Below, in pieces: positions 36,781-46,333 of a stretch of 64,000 nt of DNA (positions are counted from its first letter, which is position 1; each line of letters begins with the position of its first letter). Source of the stretch: Clostridium thailandense (GTDB lineage Bacteria > Bacillota > Clostridia > Clostridiales > Clostridiaceae); assembly GCF_019207025.1 (NCBI RefSeq), contig NZ_JAEEGC010000008.1, forward strand, positions 1-64,000, written 5' to 3'. The notes under the pieces were generated by a model that saw nothing but the letters and a program-made list of their open reading frames with translations, was not told the origin of the DNA and did no database searches. The position numbers were made by a program, and so were the translations under genes.

Positions 36781-37365
36781 ATGAAAAAAGTATTACTACT
36801 TCTTGCTAATGGTTTTGAGGCTGTGGAAGCAAGTGTTTTTACAGATGTTATAGGATGGAATAAATCAGATGGTGATGGTACTACAGAATTAATAACTGTT
36901 GGAATGAGAAAAGAATTAAAGTGTACCTTTAACTTTACAATAACTCCTGAGATGCAAATCAATGAAGTCAACGTTGATGAATTTGATGCTCTTGCAATAC
37001 CAGGTGGTTTCGAAGAGGCTGGATTTTATGAAGATGCTTATAATGAGATTTTTTTAAACTTAATAAAAGAATTTGATAGATCAGGAAAAATAATAGCTTC
37101 TATTTGTGTTGGTGCATTACCCATTGGTAAAAGTGGAGTACTAACTAATAGAAATGCTACAACCTATAATTTATCCAATGGCCAAAGACAAAAACAACTA
37201 GCTGAATTTGGAGCTAATGTTATTTGTGACAAACCTATTGTTATTGACAAAAATATAATTACCTCTTACAATCCCTCAACGGCTTTCGCTGTGGCTTTCA
37301 AACTTTTAGAACTATTAACTTCTCCAGAAAACTGTACCAAAGTTAAAAATCTAATGGGATTTTAA
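36781..37365 (+). CDS. DJ-1/PfpI-family protein
   Basis: This 194-aa protein has the DJ-1 start KKVLLLLANGFEAVEAS (Glu at residue 16 helps the nucleophile) and the nucleophile elbow SICVGALP with Cys109. The last residues form the typical SPENCTKVKNLMGF helix. DJ-1 family members act as glyoxalase/deglycase-like or chaperone stress proteins; the catalytic His is not clearly placed. It is monocistronic, ahead of a strong terminator. Confidence 0.88.
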   Translation: MKKVLLLLANGFEAVEASVFTDVIGWNKSDGDGTTELITVGMRKELKCTFNFTITPEMQINEVNVDEFDALAIPGGFEEAGFYEDAYNEIFLNLIKEFDRSGKIIASICVGALPIGKSGVLTNRNATTYNLSNGQRQKQLAEFGANVICDKPIVIDKNIITSYNPSTAFAVAFKLLELLTSPENCTKVKNLMGF

Positions 37366-37517
37366 TTCCCTATACTTACCAGAATAATAATTTCAATTTT
37401 GCACATTCTATTTTTGTAAAGATTATATCATTTGATTCGTGTCCCCTAATAATATTTGCTGTCAATAAACAGTTAAAAATGTTGTTATGATATTGATAGA
37501 ATTGATATAATCTTTAT

Positions 37518-37541
37518 GCCAGAGGTTTTTTTACCTCTGGC
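37518..37541 (+). terminator. terminator after the DJ-1 gene
   Basis: GCCAGAGGT and its complement around a 6-base T-rich loop, followed by TTTTTATTT. A TATAAT lies about 15 bases before it, possibly by chance. Confidence 0.75.
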
Positions 37542-37623
37542 TTTTTATTTACCACATTTATCCTTGTATTAAATTGCTTTAAAATACGTAAAATAACTTT
37601 AAATACATTCTGAGGTGATTTAT

Positions 37624-37767
37624 TTGAGTTTTTTTAGTTTTTTTAGTTCATATAACTTTCATCACCACCTAATATTATTTTTAATTGCTATTATATATTT
37701 AATTGCTAAATCGACAATTACTTTATGGTTGCTTTTTAGACTCTTTAAATCTAGAGTTAAACATTAG
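37624..37767 (+). CDS. candidate small membrane protein (47 aa)
   Basis: A TTG start with GAGGTG six bases upstream opens a 47-codon frame: FHHHLILFLIAIIYLIAK is a single hydrophobic helix, and the ends are polar (a Ser/Phe-rich N-terminus, a basic FKSRVKH C-terminus). The good ribosome binding site, the helix flanked by basic residues and the absence of any competing gene favour a real small protein. It is also plausible as a type I toxin-like peptide, but I see no clear antisense RNA. No homologue is recognised. Confidence 0.5.
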   Translation: MSFFSFFSSYNFHHHLILFLIAIIYLIAKSTITLWLLFRLFKSRVKH

Positions 37768-38195
37768 AGAAAAATAGTTATGCTTTTTAAAATTACTTAG
37801 AATAAATTTAATTTTTTATAGGTTCTTTAATGCTATTTTTCTCATATAAAAAAATATTCCCTACCAGGGAAAATATTAAAAGCATTAATACAATAATTAT
37901 GAACTTTTTGTTTAAATTTATCTTAATTCCTCTCAGTAATAAACTCTATTTTCTATATTATGCATTATATATTTATAAAAGTAAATATTTTTACTAATTA
38001 GTTGAGAAAACCTTATTAAAAAATCTGATATTCTACTATTTAGCTTTTGATATTGAATAATATAAATTTTCATGATATGTTTATAAATAGACTAATAGTT
38101 CTTTACTACTTCCTATATCATTTCCTTTTTATAACATATTTTAAATTTCTACTAAACATTATATAATAACTTCTTTAGTACTATGGAGGGTTACT
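37768..38195. other. intergenic region with possible minus-strand small peptide frame
   Basis: On the minus strand 37808-37921 is an open frame of about 37 codons whose product would be a single-spanning peptide (NLNKKFIIIVLMLLIFSL then NIFLYEKN). GAGAGG lies ahead of it, but the only start at the right spacing is ATA. A small hairpin (AATATT-CCCT, about 37850-37875) overlaps it. The rest of the 428-bp AT-rich gap shows no gene; it must contain the promoter of the ferritin-like gene. Confidence 0.3.
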
Positions 38196-38675
38196 ATGAA
38201 TTATACAATCTTAGATATATTAGAAAAACTTATTAATATTGAAGAAGATGCATTAAAAATATATATTCAAATTTCTGAAACTGCACAAAATAATTCTCTA
38301 AGAATTAGTGTCGTCGCTAAAACCATTGCAAAACAAGAACAAAAGCATATTCAATACTATAAAAATTTAATGCATGCTTGGGATGACAAATTGACTGAAC
38401 CTATAGATTTTTACTTATACGATAAAGCTGCTAAACTTTTATTTGAATTTATCAATAATATTCAACTTCCTCAAATTAATAGTGTTAAACAATTACTTAG
38501 GTTTGCATTAGAATTCGAAAGAAGTAATATTGGCCTTCTTTTAGATATACAAGGTCGATTATTAGAAAAAATAGATGATGTAAACAATGATATATACAAG
38601 GTTATTTCAATAATTATAAAAGAAGAACAAGAACACGAAAAAGTGTTCATGGATTTATTAGGTAATTCTCAATAA
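38196..38675 (+). CDS. ferritin-like/rubrerythrin-like diiron protein
   Basis: This 159-aa four-helix protein carries diiron ligands in the usual order: Glu in IEEDALKIY near residue 16, EQKHIQYY near residue 48, Glu in ALEFERSNI near residue 107, and EEQEHEKVF near residue 150. It has no C-terminal rubredoxin domain, so it is a short ferritin-like protein of unknown oxidant or iron-storage role. GGAGGG lies ahead of the ATG. It is convergent with the nitroreductase gene. Confidence 0.75.
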   Translation: MNYTILDILEKLINIEEDALKIYIQISETAQNNSLRISVVAKTIAKQEQKHIQYYKNLMHAWDDKLTEPIDFYLYDKAAKLLFEFINNIQLPQINSVKQLLRFALEFERSNIGLLLDIQGRLLEKIDDVNNDIYKVISIIIKEEQEHEKVFMDLLGNSQ

Positions 38676-38696
38676 TTGAGAATTACCTAATAAATC
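38652..38696. terminator. long bidirectional terminator between convergent genes
   Basis: Perfect 21-base arms with a 3-base loop; the left arm is coding sequence for the end of the ferritin-like protein. T/A-rich flanks on both sides allow it to stop both convergent genes. Confidence 0.8.
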
Positions 38697-38700
38697 ATTG

Positions 38701-39621
38701 TTAAAATAAGCTAAAAAACTTAATATTTGAAAATCTTCTTTTTAATGCAAAACTATACTTAATAGCAGGATAACCAAATATCACCATTATACCATTTTTA
38801 TTTTTAAGTGGTATTCCATATTTTTCTTTTATCTTTTTTCCAAAAAAATTCAATACTAAATTTGGTGTCCCAAGCATACAACTTCCTAATCCCAACGATT
38901 GTGCTGTTAGTATTGCATAAGTCGCAGAAATATATGAATCAGCAGGGTCAGCATATGGGGATGAATGAAAAAGCATTGCTAATGGTGCCGAATATGTTAA
39001 CCAGTTCTTTCCTTCATCATAACCATCTATAAATGTATTAACAGCAGTTACAGCAAAAGTTTTTAAAGAATCATAATTTTCTTTTCCAATGAACGGTCTA
39101 TAGATCTTAAGCATCATAGGTGAAAATAACCACATATGTTTTTTTAAAACGTTAATTAGATCTAATGTGAATTCTTCAACCTTTTCATTTCCATCTAACA
39201 CTAGAACCTCAACATCAGAACTTCCAAGACCATTTGGAGCAGTTGATGATGCTTCTAATATTTTTTCTATTGTCTCACGATCCACTCTTTGCTTTGTATA
39301 GTCTCTTACACTTCTACGGGATAGCATTAACGATTTTAAATTGTCGTAATCAGCTCTATTTTCAATTTCAGGTAATTTTATGACATCTTCAGGTGACATG
39401 TCTCTTCCACTCACTTTTATTGCTTTATTTGGACAAACCGCCATACACTGTCCACATGCAATACATCCAAATACTCGGTTCTGATCTATCTTAACAATTT
39501 TTTCTTCTATAAACAATGGAGCCCCCTTACATACCTTCACACAAAGTCCACAACAAGTACATTTGTCATTATCTATTTCAACTTCTGCACATTCATAGAA
39601 TCTACCGGTTTTTAATGGCAT
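38701..39621 (-). CDS. ferredoxin-fused nitroreductase family protein
   Basis: This 306-aa protein has an N-terminal bis-[4Fe-4S] ferredoxin domain (CTCCGLCVKVCKG near residues 21-33, CIACGQCMAVCPNK near residues 53-66) fused to an FMN nitroreductase domain (LMLSRRSVRDYTKQRVDRET, ASSTAPNGLGSSDVEVL, AQSLGLGSCMLG). It would use electrons from the attached clusters to reduce a flavin-bound substrate, typical of anaerobes. The substrate is not known. GGAGT is ahead of the ATG. Confidence 0.9.
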   Translation of the reverse strand: MPLKTGRFYECAEVEIDNDKCTCCGLCVKVCKGAPLFIEEKIVKIDQNRVFGCIACGQCMAVCPNKAIKVSGRDMSPEDVIKLPEIENRADYDNLKSLMLSRRSVRDYTKQRVDRETIEKILEASSTAPNGLGSSDVEVLVLDGNEKVEEFTLDLINVLKKHMWLFSPMMLKIYRPFIGKENYDSLKTFAVTAVNTFIDGYDEGKNWLTYSAPLAMLFHSSPYADPADSYISATYAILTAQSLGLGSCMLGTPNLVLNFFGKKIKEKYGIPLKNKNGIMVIFGYPAIKYSFALKRRFSNIKFFSLF

Positions 39622-39809
39622 AAATATTCAACTCCTTTTTTCAATTATATAGAAAGATTTACAATTCAATATCATTATTATATTATGTAAAAAAGACTTC
39701 TTTCAATTCTTTTTACTATACTATAAAAAGACTTTATTTATTATATTAAATACGTATACTCACTTATATTTGTAATGTATTACTTTAAAATGAAATGAGG
39801 TATCATTGA

Positions 39810-42452
39810 ATGGATTTTAGCGATTATAAATTTATCGAAGAAATTGGGGACAGTGAAAAAAGCATCGTATTTAGATGTTTTTCCAAAAAAGATAACTGTA
39901 ATGTTATAGTAAAAGAAATAAGGTACCCTGATTCTACAATGTTGAATGAGCTAATAAATAAATATGAACATTTAATAGACTTGAATGTTGAGGGGATTGT
40001 AAAAATATATCGAATTGAAAGAAATGAAAATTCTATTGCCATAATACTGGAGGATTTTGGTGGTGTTTCTATGAAGAAACTAAATCTTGTACACAAGCTT
40101 AATTTATTAGATTTCATAAAAATAGCCATAAAGCTGACTAAAATTCTTGATAAACTTCACACAAATAATATCATACATGGAGATATAAAGCCATCAAATA
40201 TAATTGTAAATACTACTACTGATGAAGTGAAAATTACTGACTTAAGTTATTCTCAAATACTCCTTGGTGCTTCTATGGAAACAGACGTTTTACCAGGCAC
40301 TCTAGCTTATATGTCTCCTGAACAAACAGGACGTATGAATAGGGCTATTGATTATCGTTCGGATTTTTATTCCTTAGGAATAACTTTTTACGAACTCCTC
40401 ACTGGTCAAAGACCATTTTTAAATGAAGACATTATTGAACTTACATATTCCCATATAGCTAAGATACCAGATCCACCTGTAAATTTAGATTCAAAAATAC
40501 CTATTACAATTTCTGATATAGTTATGAAATTGCTTTCTAAAAATCCTGAAGATAGATATCAAAGTTCTTATGGTATAAGATATGATTTAAAAAAGTGTCT
40601 TTCTATGCTTGAAAATGATGGGGTAATTACCAATTTCAAAACTGGACAAAAAGATTTATCTGAATGTCTTTACATACCTCAAAAAATTTATGGACGCAAG
40701 GACGAAATTGAAGAAGTTACAAAAACACTTAATCTTACCTATAATGGCAGTGTTGAAGTTGTTATCATAAGCGGAAACGCAGGTGTAGGAAAAACCAGTT
40801 TTATTCATGAAGTCTTAAAAAATGCTGCACATAAAGAAGCCTTTTTTATAGAAGGAAAATTTGATCAGCTAAAGCTTAATATACCCTATAGTGCAATAAT
40901 TCAAGCTTTTACACTTCTTATAAAACAACTTCTAATCAAAAATAAAAATGAAGTTGAAGAGTGGAAAAATAAACTTTTAAAAACTTTTAGAAATAATGGG
41001 CAATATATTATTGATGTTATTCCAGAGATAGAAATCATCGTTGGCAGACAACCAAAAGCAGCAGCACTTGGTCCTGGGGAACTTAAAAATGTTTTTGAAA
41101 TGATGTTTCTAGAGTTCATAAAGATTTTTGCTACAAAAGAACATCCTTTAGTTATTTTTCTTGATGATCTTCAAAATGCAGATTTGGCATCTTTAAATTT
41201 AATGGAAATGCTAATTACAGAAAATAAGCTTCAATATTTAGCTTTAATAAGCAGCTGTAGAAAAGATGAAGTTTCCGAAGGGCATCCTCTTACTAATCTC
41301 ATAAAAAAAATTAACAACAATGGATTATTTGTAAAAAACATAGCTCTAAGCCCACTAGATTTCTGTGATATTAATAATATGGTTTCTGATATATTTTTCT
41401 GCGATAATGAGGTCTCAAAACCATTTTCTGAGCTTATATTTAGAAAAACTAATGGCAACGTATTTTTTGCAAAGGAATTTATTAAAAGAAATTATCAAGA
41501 ACGTTCTGTATGGTTTGATACCGAGAAAGGTAAATGGCTTTGGGATAAAGAAAAGATCAATAAACTTATAATTTCAGATAATGTTATAGATCTACTGGAT
41601 TATCGTCTTAATAAACTTCCCCAAAAATTACGTGATATATTAAGTATTGCTTCATATGTTGGAAGTACTTTTGATATAAATCTATTGGCCAAGATAATGA
41701 ATTTATCTGATAAAGACATAATGAACTCCATATCAAAGGCTGTTTTGGAAGGTTTAATTCTTCCTATTACTAGACCTGATAATTTTAATAAGAACTGGCT
41801 CTCTAATAATCCTTCATTATTTAGATTTTATCATGATAAAATTCAAGAAGCATGTCAATTGATGATTTCATCTAAGGATATGCCTTCTACTCATTTAACT
41901 ATTGGATATAGTATTTTAAATAATACCCTTCCTGAGCAAATTGAAGAAAAAATATTTGAGATTGTAACACACCTTTCTAAAGGTATTAATTTAATAACTA
42001 ATTCCTGTGATAAGCTTCAATTGGCAAAGCTTATTCTAATAGCAGGAAAAAAAGCAAAAGTTTCTACAGCTTACTCACAAGCTGCAGAATTTCTTACATT
42101 GGCAACGAAACTGTTAAGTAATGATCTGTGGGAAACTGAACATAAATTGATGTTTTTAATATATAAGGAATTAACTGAATGTGAATTTCTTGCTGATAAC
42201 CATAAGAAAGCTAAAGAACTAACAGATTTTATATTCACAAAGGTTAAATCAAATTTTGAATATGGTGAAATGTATATAACCTATCTTACTCTCTTTTCCG
42301 TTACTGGTAGATTTGAAGAAGGAATAAAGATAGGAAAGAAAGGAACGAAACAATTTGGAATTGATGTTGATATAACAGAGCAGCAGATGCCAATAAAAAT
42401 TGAGGAAGAGTTAAAACAGATAAAAAAATCCTTGGAAATAGAAAGATTATAG
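39810..42452 (+). CDS. N-terminal part of a multi-kinase: Ser/Thr protein kinase plus AAA ATPase (frameshifted)
   Basis: This 880-codon frame encodes a Ser/Thr kinase domain (residues 1-270) with Lys35, the HGDIKPSN loop (Asp125) and a DLS in place of DFG (Asp144), then a STAND-type ATPase (Walker A GNAGVGKTS near residues 322-330, Walker B FLDDLQNADL), then helical repeats. The protein stops in the middle of a helix at IERL. The next frame continues the same protein, so the stop at 42452 is caused by a one-base loss (see the frameshift entry). Family members are single chains, the trifunctional kinase/ATPase/histidine kinases. GAGG is ahead of the ATG. Confidence 0.85.
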   Translation: MDFSDYKFIEEIGDSEKSIVFRCFSKKDNCNVIVKEIRYPDSTMLNELINKYEHLIDLNVEGIVKIYRIERNENSIAIILEDFGGVSMKKLNLVHKLNLLDFIKIAIKLTKILDKLHTNNIIHGDIKPSNIIVNTTTDEVKITDLSYSQILLGASMETDVLPGTLAYMSPEQTGRMNRAIDYRSDFYSLGITFYELLTGQRPFLNEDIIELTYSHIAKIPDPPVNLDSKIPITISDIVMKLLSKNPEDRYQSSYGIRYDLKKCLSMLENDGVITNFKTGQKDLSECLYIPQKIYGRKDEIEEVTKTLNLTYNGSVEVVIISGNAGVGKTSFIHEVLKNAAHKEAFFIEGKFDQLKLNIPYSAIIQAFTLLIKQLLIKNKNEVEEWKNKLLKTFRNNGQYIIDVIPEIEIIVGRQPKAAALGPGELKNVFEMMFLEFIKIFATKEHPLVIFLDDLQNADLASLNLMEMLITENKLQYLALISSCRKDEVSEGHPLTNLIKKINNNGLFVKNIALSPLDFCDINNMVSDIFFCDNEVSKPFSELIFRKTNGNVFFAKEFIKRNYQERSVWFDTEKGKWLWDKEKINKLIISDNVIDLLDYRLNKLPQKLRDILSIASYVGSTFDINLLAKIMNLSDKDIMNSISKAVLEGLILPITRPDNFNKNWLSNNPSLFRFYHDKIQEACQLMISSKDMPSTHLTIGYSILNNTLPEQIEEKIFEIVTHLSKGINLITNSCDKLQLAKLILIAGKKAKVSTAYSQAAEFLTLATKLLSNDLWETEHKLMFLIYKELTECEFLADNHKKAKELTDFIFTKVKSNFEYGEMYITYLTLFSVTGRFEEGIKIGKKGTKQFGIDVDITEQQMPIKIEEELKQIKKSLEIERL
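42404..42452 (+). other. frameshift region at A7 tract between the two halves of the multi-kinase
   Basis: Frame 0 reads to the stop at 42450-42452; the -1 frame is open from 42404 and continues without a start codon through IIDLINSPEIKDPKEALK into the downstream frame. An A7 run at 42422-42428 is the natural slip site: one more A there gives an unbroken chain of about 2174 residues. It could be an assembly error, a real null mutation, a phase-variable tract, or slippage during expression. Confidence 0.75.
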
Positions 42453-42508
42453 ATCTAATTAATTCACCAGAGATAAAAGATCCTAAAGAGGCTTTAAAAA
42501 TAAGAATA

Positions 42509-45500
42509 TTGATGTCACTCACACAATCTGCCTATTTTGGAGATCCTTTATTTTTTGCTTTAGTTATTCTTAAAATGGTTAACATATCGCTAAAGTATGG
42601 TAATTCAAAAGAAAGCTCTTATGCTTTTGCTGCCTATGCTTTGCTTTTGTGTGGAAAGCTTGAAAATTACGCAGTTGGATATGAATTTGGCAAACTGGCA
42701 ATATTAATGAACAAAAAATTTAAAATAAAAGAGTTGGATTGCAAAATTTTTTTTATTACCTCTGCCTTTGTAAATATATGGTGTGACCCTCTTAATAAAA
42801 GCATATTATTAATGAAAAAAGCTTATGAAGTTGGAAAACAGTATGGTGATTTTAATTTTAGCAATTATTCCATTTCCTTTCTTCCCTATTACATGATGAT
42901 ATCAGGTTTGTATGAGCTTCAAGAAGTAGTCAATGTTTGTGATGAAGCTAACGATTTTTCCCTTAGACTTAAAAATTATATATATTATGAAAGAAATATG
43001 ATAACCAAAACTTCTACATTAAGCCTTATGGGATTAACTGATGATAAAGCATCTCTAAATTATGATGATTATATTGAGTTTGACCACTTAAAAAAGTTAA
43101 AGGATATGGGTGCTAATACTCAAATTAACTACTATAATATAAATAAAATTAGTTTGTTGTATTTTTATGGAGAATATATTGAAGGATTAAAACTTGCTGA
43201 GGAAACTGAAAGTTTAATTGTGTATTCTCCTGGTGGAACATACCTAAATCCTCAATATTACTTATATTATTCTTTACTTATAACATCATCATATGAAAGT
43301 TTAAATAAAGATAAACAAATGCTTTTAATGAACAAATTAAAAGTTCATAGATCCATTTTCCAAAAATGGGTTGAAATTTGCCCCCAGAATTTTAATTGCA
43401 ATATTTTATTAATTGATGCAGAAATTGCTCGAATCTCTAAGAATTTTCTAAAAGCAATGGATTTATACGATGAAGCTATAAGAGATTCAGAAGAAAATGG
43501 TTTTAAAGTTATTGAAGCTCTTGCTAATGAATTAGCCGCAAAATTTCATTTATCCTTCAACAGAAAAAAAATTGCTATATCCTATTTAGAAGATGCTATA
43601 GTTTTATATGAAAAATGGGGTGCTAAAGGCAAGGTAAGATACCTTATTAAATCCTATCGCTATCTCTTAGAGGAAAAAAAATCGCCATATGATTCAGGCT
43701 TAAAAACTATAATTAAGAGGTATGAAGATATTAGCACTACAAATAAAAATATAATGGATATTCTTGATGCTGCAAGTCTAATAAAAGCTTCGCAAGCAAT
43801 ATCTAGCGAAATGATTTTTGACAAGCTAATAGAAAAATTGATGAATATCCTAATAGAAAATGCAGGTGCACAATATGCTTTTTTAATGCTTGAAGATAAA
43901 AATGAATTATGCATACATGCAAATGTTACCTTAAATAACAATATTGAAATTATTCTAAAAAAATCTATAAATTATAAAGCAGAAGATTTACCTGAATCCA
44001 TTATTAATTATGTAAGAAGGACTGAGAAAGAAATTATATTAAATGCTGTGAATGAATCAGCTTTATTTAGTGAAGATTTATATATTATTAATAATCAGCC
44101 TCAATCCATACTTTGCATACCAATAAGAGAACAAGCAAAAGTCATAGGTGTACTTTATCTTGAGAATAAAACAATAAAAAATATATTTACAGCAGAAAGA
44201 CTTCAAATTTTAAAAATACTTGTATCTCAAGCTGTGGTTTCCATTAGGAATTCTTTAAATTATGAAGAGATAAAAAGTACAAAAGAAGAATATAGTAATC
44301 TCTTTGAAAATATTCAAGATGTTTTTTATCGTACAGACCTTGAAGGAAAAGTCATCCTTGCGTCACCTTCTTGTGAAAATTTATTGGGATATACAAGAGA
44401 AGAAATTATAAATAAAGATATTGAAGTTTTTTATAAATATCCTGAGCAGCGTAAAAATATGTTGAAAATACTTGAAGAAAAAAATTACGTTGAAAATTTT
44501 GAACAGCAAATAATATGTAAGGATGGCACAATTAAATGGGCATCCACTAATACCCATTATTATCGTGATAAAGAAGGTAATATTCTTGGAATAGAAGGCA
44601 TGATTCGTGATGTCAATGAACAAAAAATAATGGAAGAATATAAGATTGCAAAGGAATCAGCTGAAGCTGCTACAAAAACTAAAAGTGAATTTCTAGCTAA
44701 TATGAGTCATGAGATTCGCACTCCTATGAATGTCATTATAGGATTTACTAATCTAGTTCTAAAAACTGATCTTTCTGCAAAACAGTTAGATTATATAAAT
44801 AAAATTAAAAGTTCTTCGAAAAACCTTCTTGGAATAATTAATGATATATTAGATTTTTCCAAAATAGAAGCAGGTAAGCTGGAATTAGAGTCAATTAATT
44901 TCAATTTAAAGGATGTAATAAGCAGTACTGTAGCTATGATACAAATGAAAGCTATTGATAAGGGATTAAGATTAATATGTGATATTTCAGAAGATATTCC
45001 CTGCTATCTCAATGGTGATCACCTCAGACTACAACAAATATTAATGAACTTGCTTAATAATTCTATTAAGTTTACTGAAACAGGGTCTATCCTTATAAAG
45101 GCCTCATTGCTTTATAGTAATGAAAAAAACTGTAAGATTAGTTTCTCTGTAAAAGATACTGGAATAGGCATTACAAAAGATCTACTTCCTAAACTATTTA
45201 CACCTTTTTCACAGGCAGATACTTCCATAACCAGAAAATATGGCGGCACAGGCTTAGGATTGACCATTTGCAAAAATTTAGTTAATATGATGAATGGAGA
45301 CATTGAAGTAGAAAGTGAATATGGTGTTGGAAGTATCTTTACTTTTACTTTAGAATTCAACTTAGAAACTGAAATTAAAAGTAATGACAATTTAAAGGTA
45401 GACAAGACTTTAAAAAGAATAGAATTAAAAAAACATATAAAAGCTGCAAAAGTACTGCTTGTTGAAGATGTCATATTAAATCAGAAATTTATAACCGAAT

Positions 45501-46333
45501 TACTTCATGATACAAAGCTCATTGTTGACATAGCTAATAATGGCAAAGAAGCACTTAAAGCAATAACTGCTTCAAATTATGATATTATTTTAATGGATAT
45601 TCAGATGCCAATAATGGATGGATATGAAGCAACTAGAATTATAAGGAAAGACAGTAAATTCGCACAATTACCTATAATTGCTATGACCGCCAATGCCATG
45701 GAAGGTACTAAAGAGGATTGCTTAAAAGCAGGAATGAATGACTATATTTCAAAGCCTATAGATATAGACCAATTGTTTTTGATACTTAATAGCTGGATTA
45801 AATCAGAATCAAAAGATTCATCAAAGGATATTCTTCATGCTTTAGACATATCAGATATGGATACAGCTAAGTTTTTAGCCCATACACTAAAAGGTGTGGC
45901 TTCAAATATATCAGCCTATAAAATAAATGAGTTTACTTCAAAATTACACTCATCAATAATAAATAAAAATAAACCAGAAGCTTATAGATTTTTATATGAA
46001 CTTGATAAACAATTGAAATTAACAATAAACTCAATAAAAAGTCTTGAGAAAATTGAAATTAACAAATCCACTATAGATAAAACCTTTATTGATAAAGTCA
46101 AAATTGAATCTATTTTAAAGAAACTAGAAAAGCTTTTAAAAGAAGATAGCCCAGATTCTGAATTTTGTCTTGAAGATCTTAAAAATCATCTTGAAGCTTC
46201 GATGTTTTATAAAGAACTGGAAGAAATTGAGAAGTATTTAAATAGATATGACTTTGATGGAGCAATTCAGATTCTTAAAAAAATATTCAAATCCTTGAAA
46301 ATATCAACAGAAGGAGTTTTTGATAATGTTTGA
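42509..46333 (+). CDS. C-terminal part of the multi-kinase: hybrid histidine kinase with GAF, PAS, REC and HPt domains (frameshifted)
   Basis: The ATG at 42509 is not convincing as an independent start because the frame is open further upstream and the sequence continues the N-terminal half. Residues 1-420 are helical repeats; GAF lies near 440-590, PAS near 595-700, HisKA with His734 in MSHEIRTPM, HATPase (NLLNNSIKFTE, KDTGIGI, GGTGLGLTICK), REC with Asp1030 in IILMDIQMPIMDGY, and an HPt domain with His about 1124 in AHTLKGVAS. Phosphate can therefore flow His-Asp-His within one chain. It is followed, with a 8-bp overlap, by a REC-GGDEF protein. Confidence 0.88.
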   Translation: MMSLTQSAYFGDPLFFALVILKMVNISLKYGNSKESSYAFAAYALLLCGKLENYAVGYEFGKLAILMNKKFKIKELDCKIFFITSAFVNIWCDPLNKSILLMKKAYEVGKQYGDFNFSNYSISFLPYYMMISGLYELQEVVNVCDEANDFSLRLKNYIYYERNMITKTSTLSLMGLTDDKASLNYDDYIEFDHLKKLKDMGANTQINYYNINKISLLYFYGEYIEGLKLAEETESLIVYSPGGTYLNPQYYLYYSLLITSSYESLNKDKQMLLMNKLKVHRSIFQKWVEICPQNFNCNILLIDAEIARISKNFLKAMDLYDEAIRDSEENGFKVIEALANELAAKFHLSFNRKKIAISYLEDAIVLYEKWGAKGKVRYLIKSYRYLLEEKKSPYDSGLKTIIKRYEDISTTNKNIMDILDAASLIKASQAISSEMIFDKLIEKLMNILIENAGAQYAFLMLEDKNELCIHANVTLNNNIEIILKKSINYKAEDLPESIINYVRRTEKEIILNAVNESALFSEDLYIINNQPQSILCIPIREQAKVIGVLYLENKTIKNIFTAERLQILKILVSQAVVSIRNSLNYEEIKSTKEEYSNLFENIQDVFYRTDLEGKVILASPSCENLLGYTREEIINKDIEVFYKYPEQRKNMLKILEEKNYVENFEQQIICKDGTIKWASTNTHYYRDKEGNILGIEGMIRDVNEQKIMEEYKIAKESAEAATKTKSEFLANMSHEIRTPMNVIIGFTNLVLKTDLSAKQLDYINKIKSSSKNLLGIINDILDFSKIEAGKLELESINFNLKDVISSTVAMIQMKAIDKGLRLICDISEDIPCYLNGDHLRLQQILMNLLNNSIKFTETGSILIKASLLYSNEKNCKISFSVKDTGIGITKDLLPKLFTPFSQADTSITRKYGGTGLGLTICKNLVNMMNGDIEVESEYGVGSIFTFTLEFNLETEIKSNDNLKVDKTLKRIELKKHIKAAKVLLVEDVILNQKFITELLHDTKLIVDIANNGKEALKAITASNYDIILMDIQMPIMDGYEATRIIRKDSKFAQLPIIAMTANAMEGTKEDCLKAGMNDYISKPIDIDQLFLILNSWIKSESKDSSKDILHALDISDMDTAKFLAHTLKGVASNISAYKINEFTSKLHSSIINKNKPEAYRFLYELDKQLKLTINSIKSLEKIEINKSTIDKTFIDKVKIESILKKLEKLLKEDSPDSEFCLEDLKNHLEASMFYKELEEIEKYLNRYDFDGAIQILKKIFKSLKISTEGVFDNV

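Noticed and set aside
37500-37541. A TATAAT directly before the DJ-1 terminator as a promoter of a small RNA
   Set aside because: The transcript would be terminated within about 30 bases; it is probably chance in AT-rich DNA.
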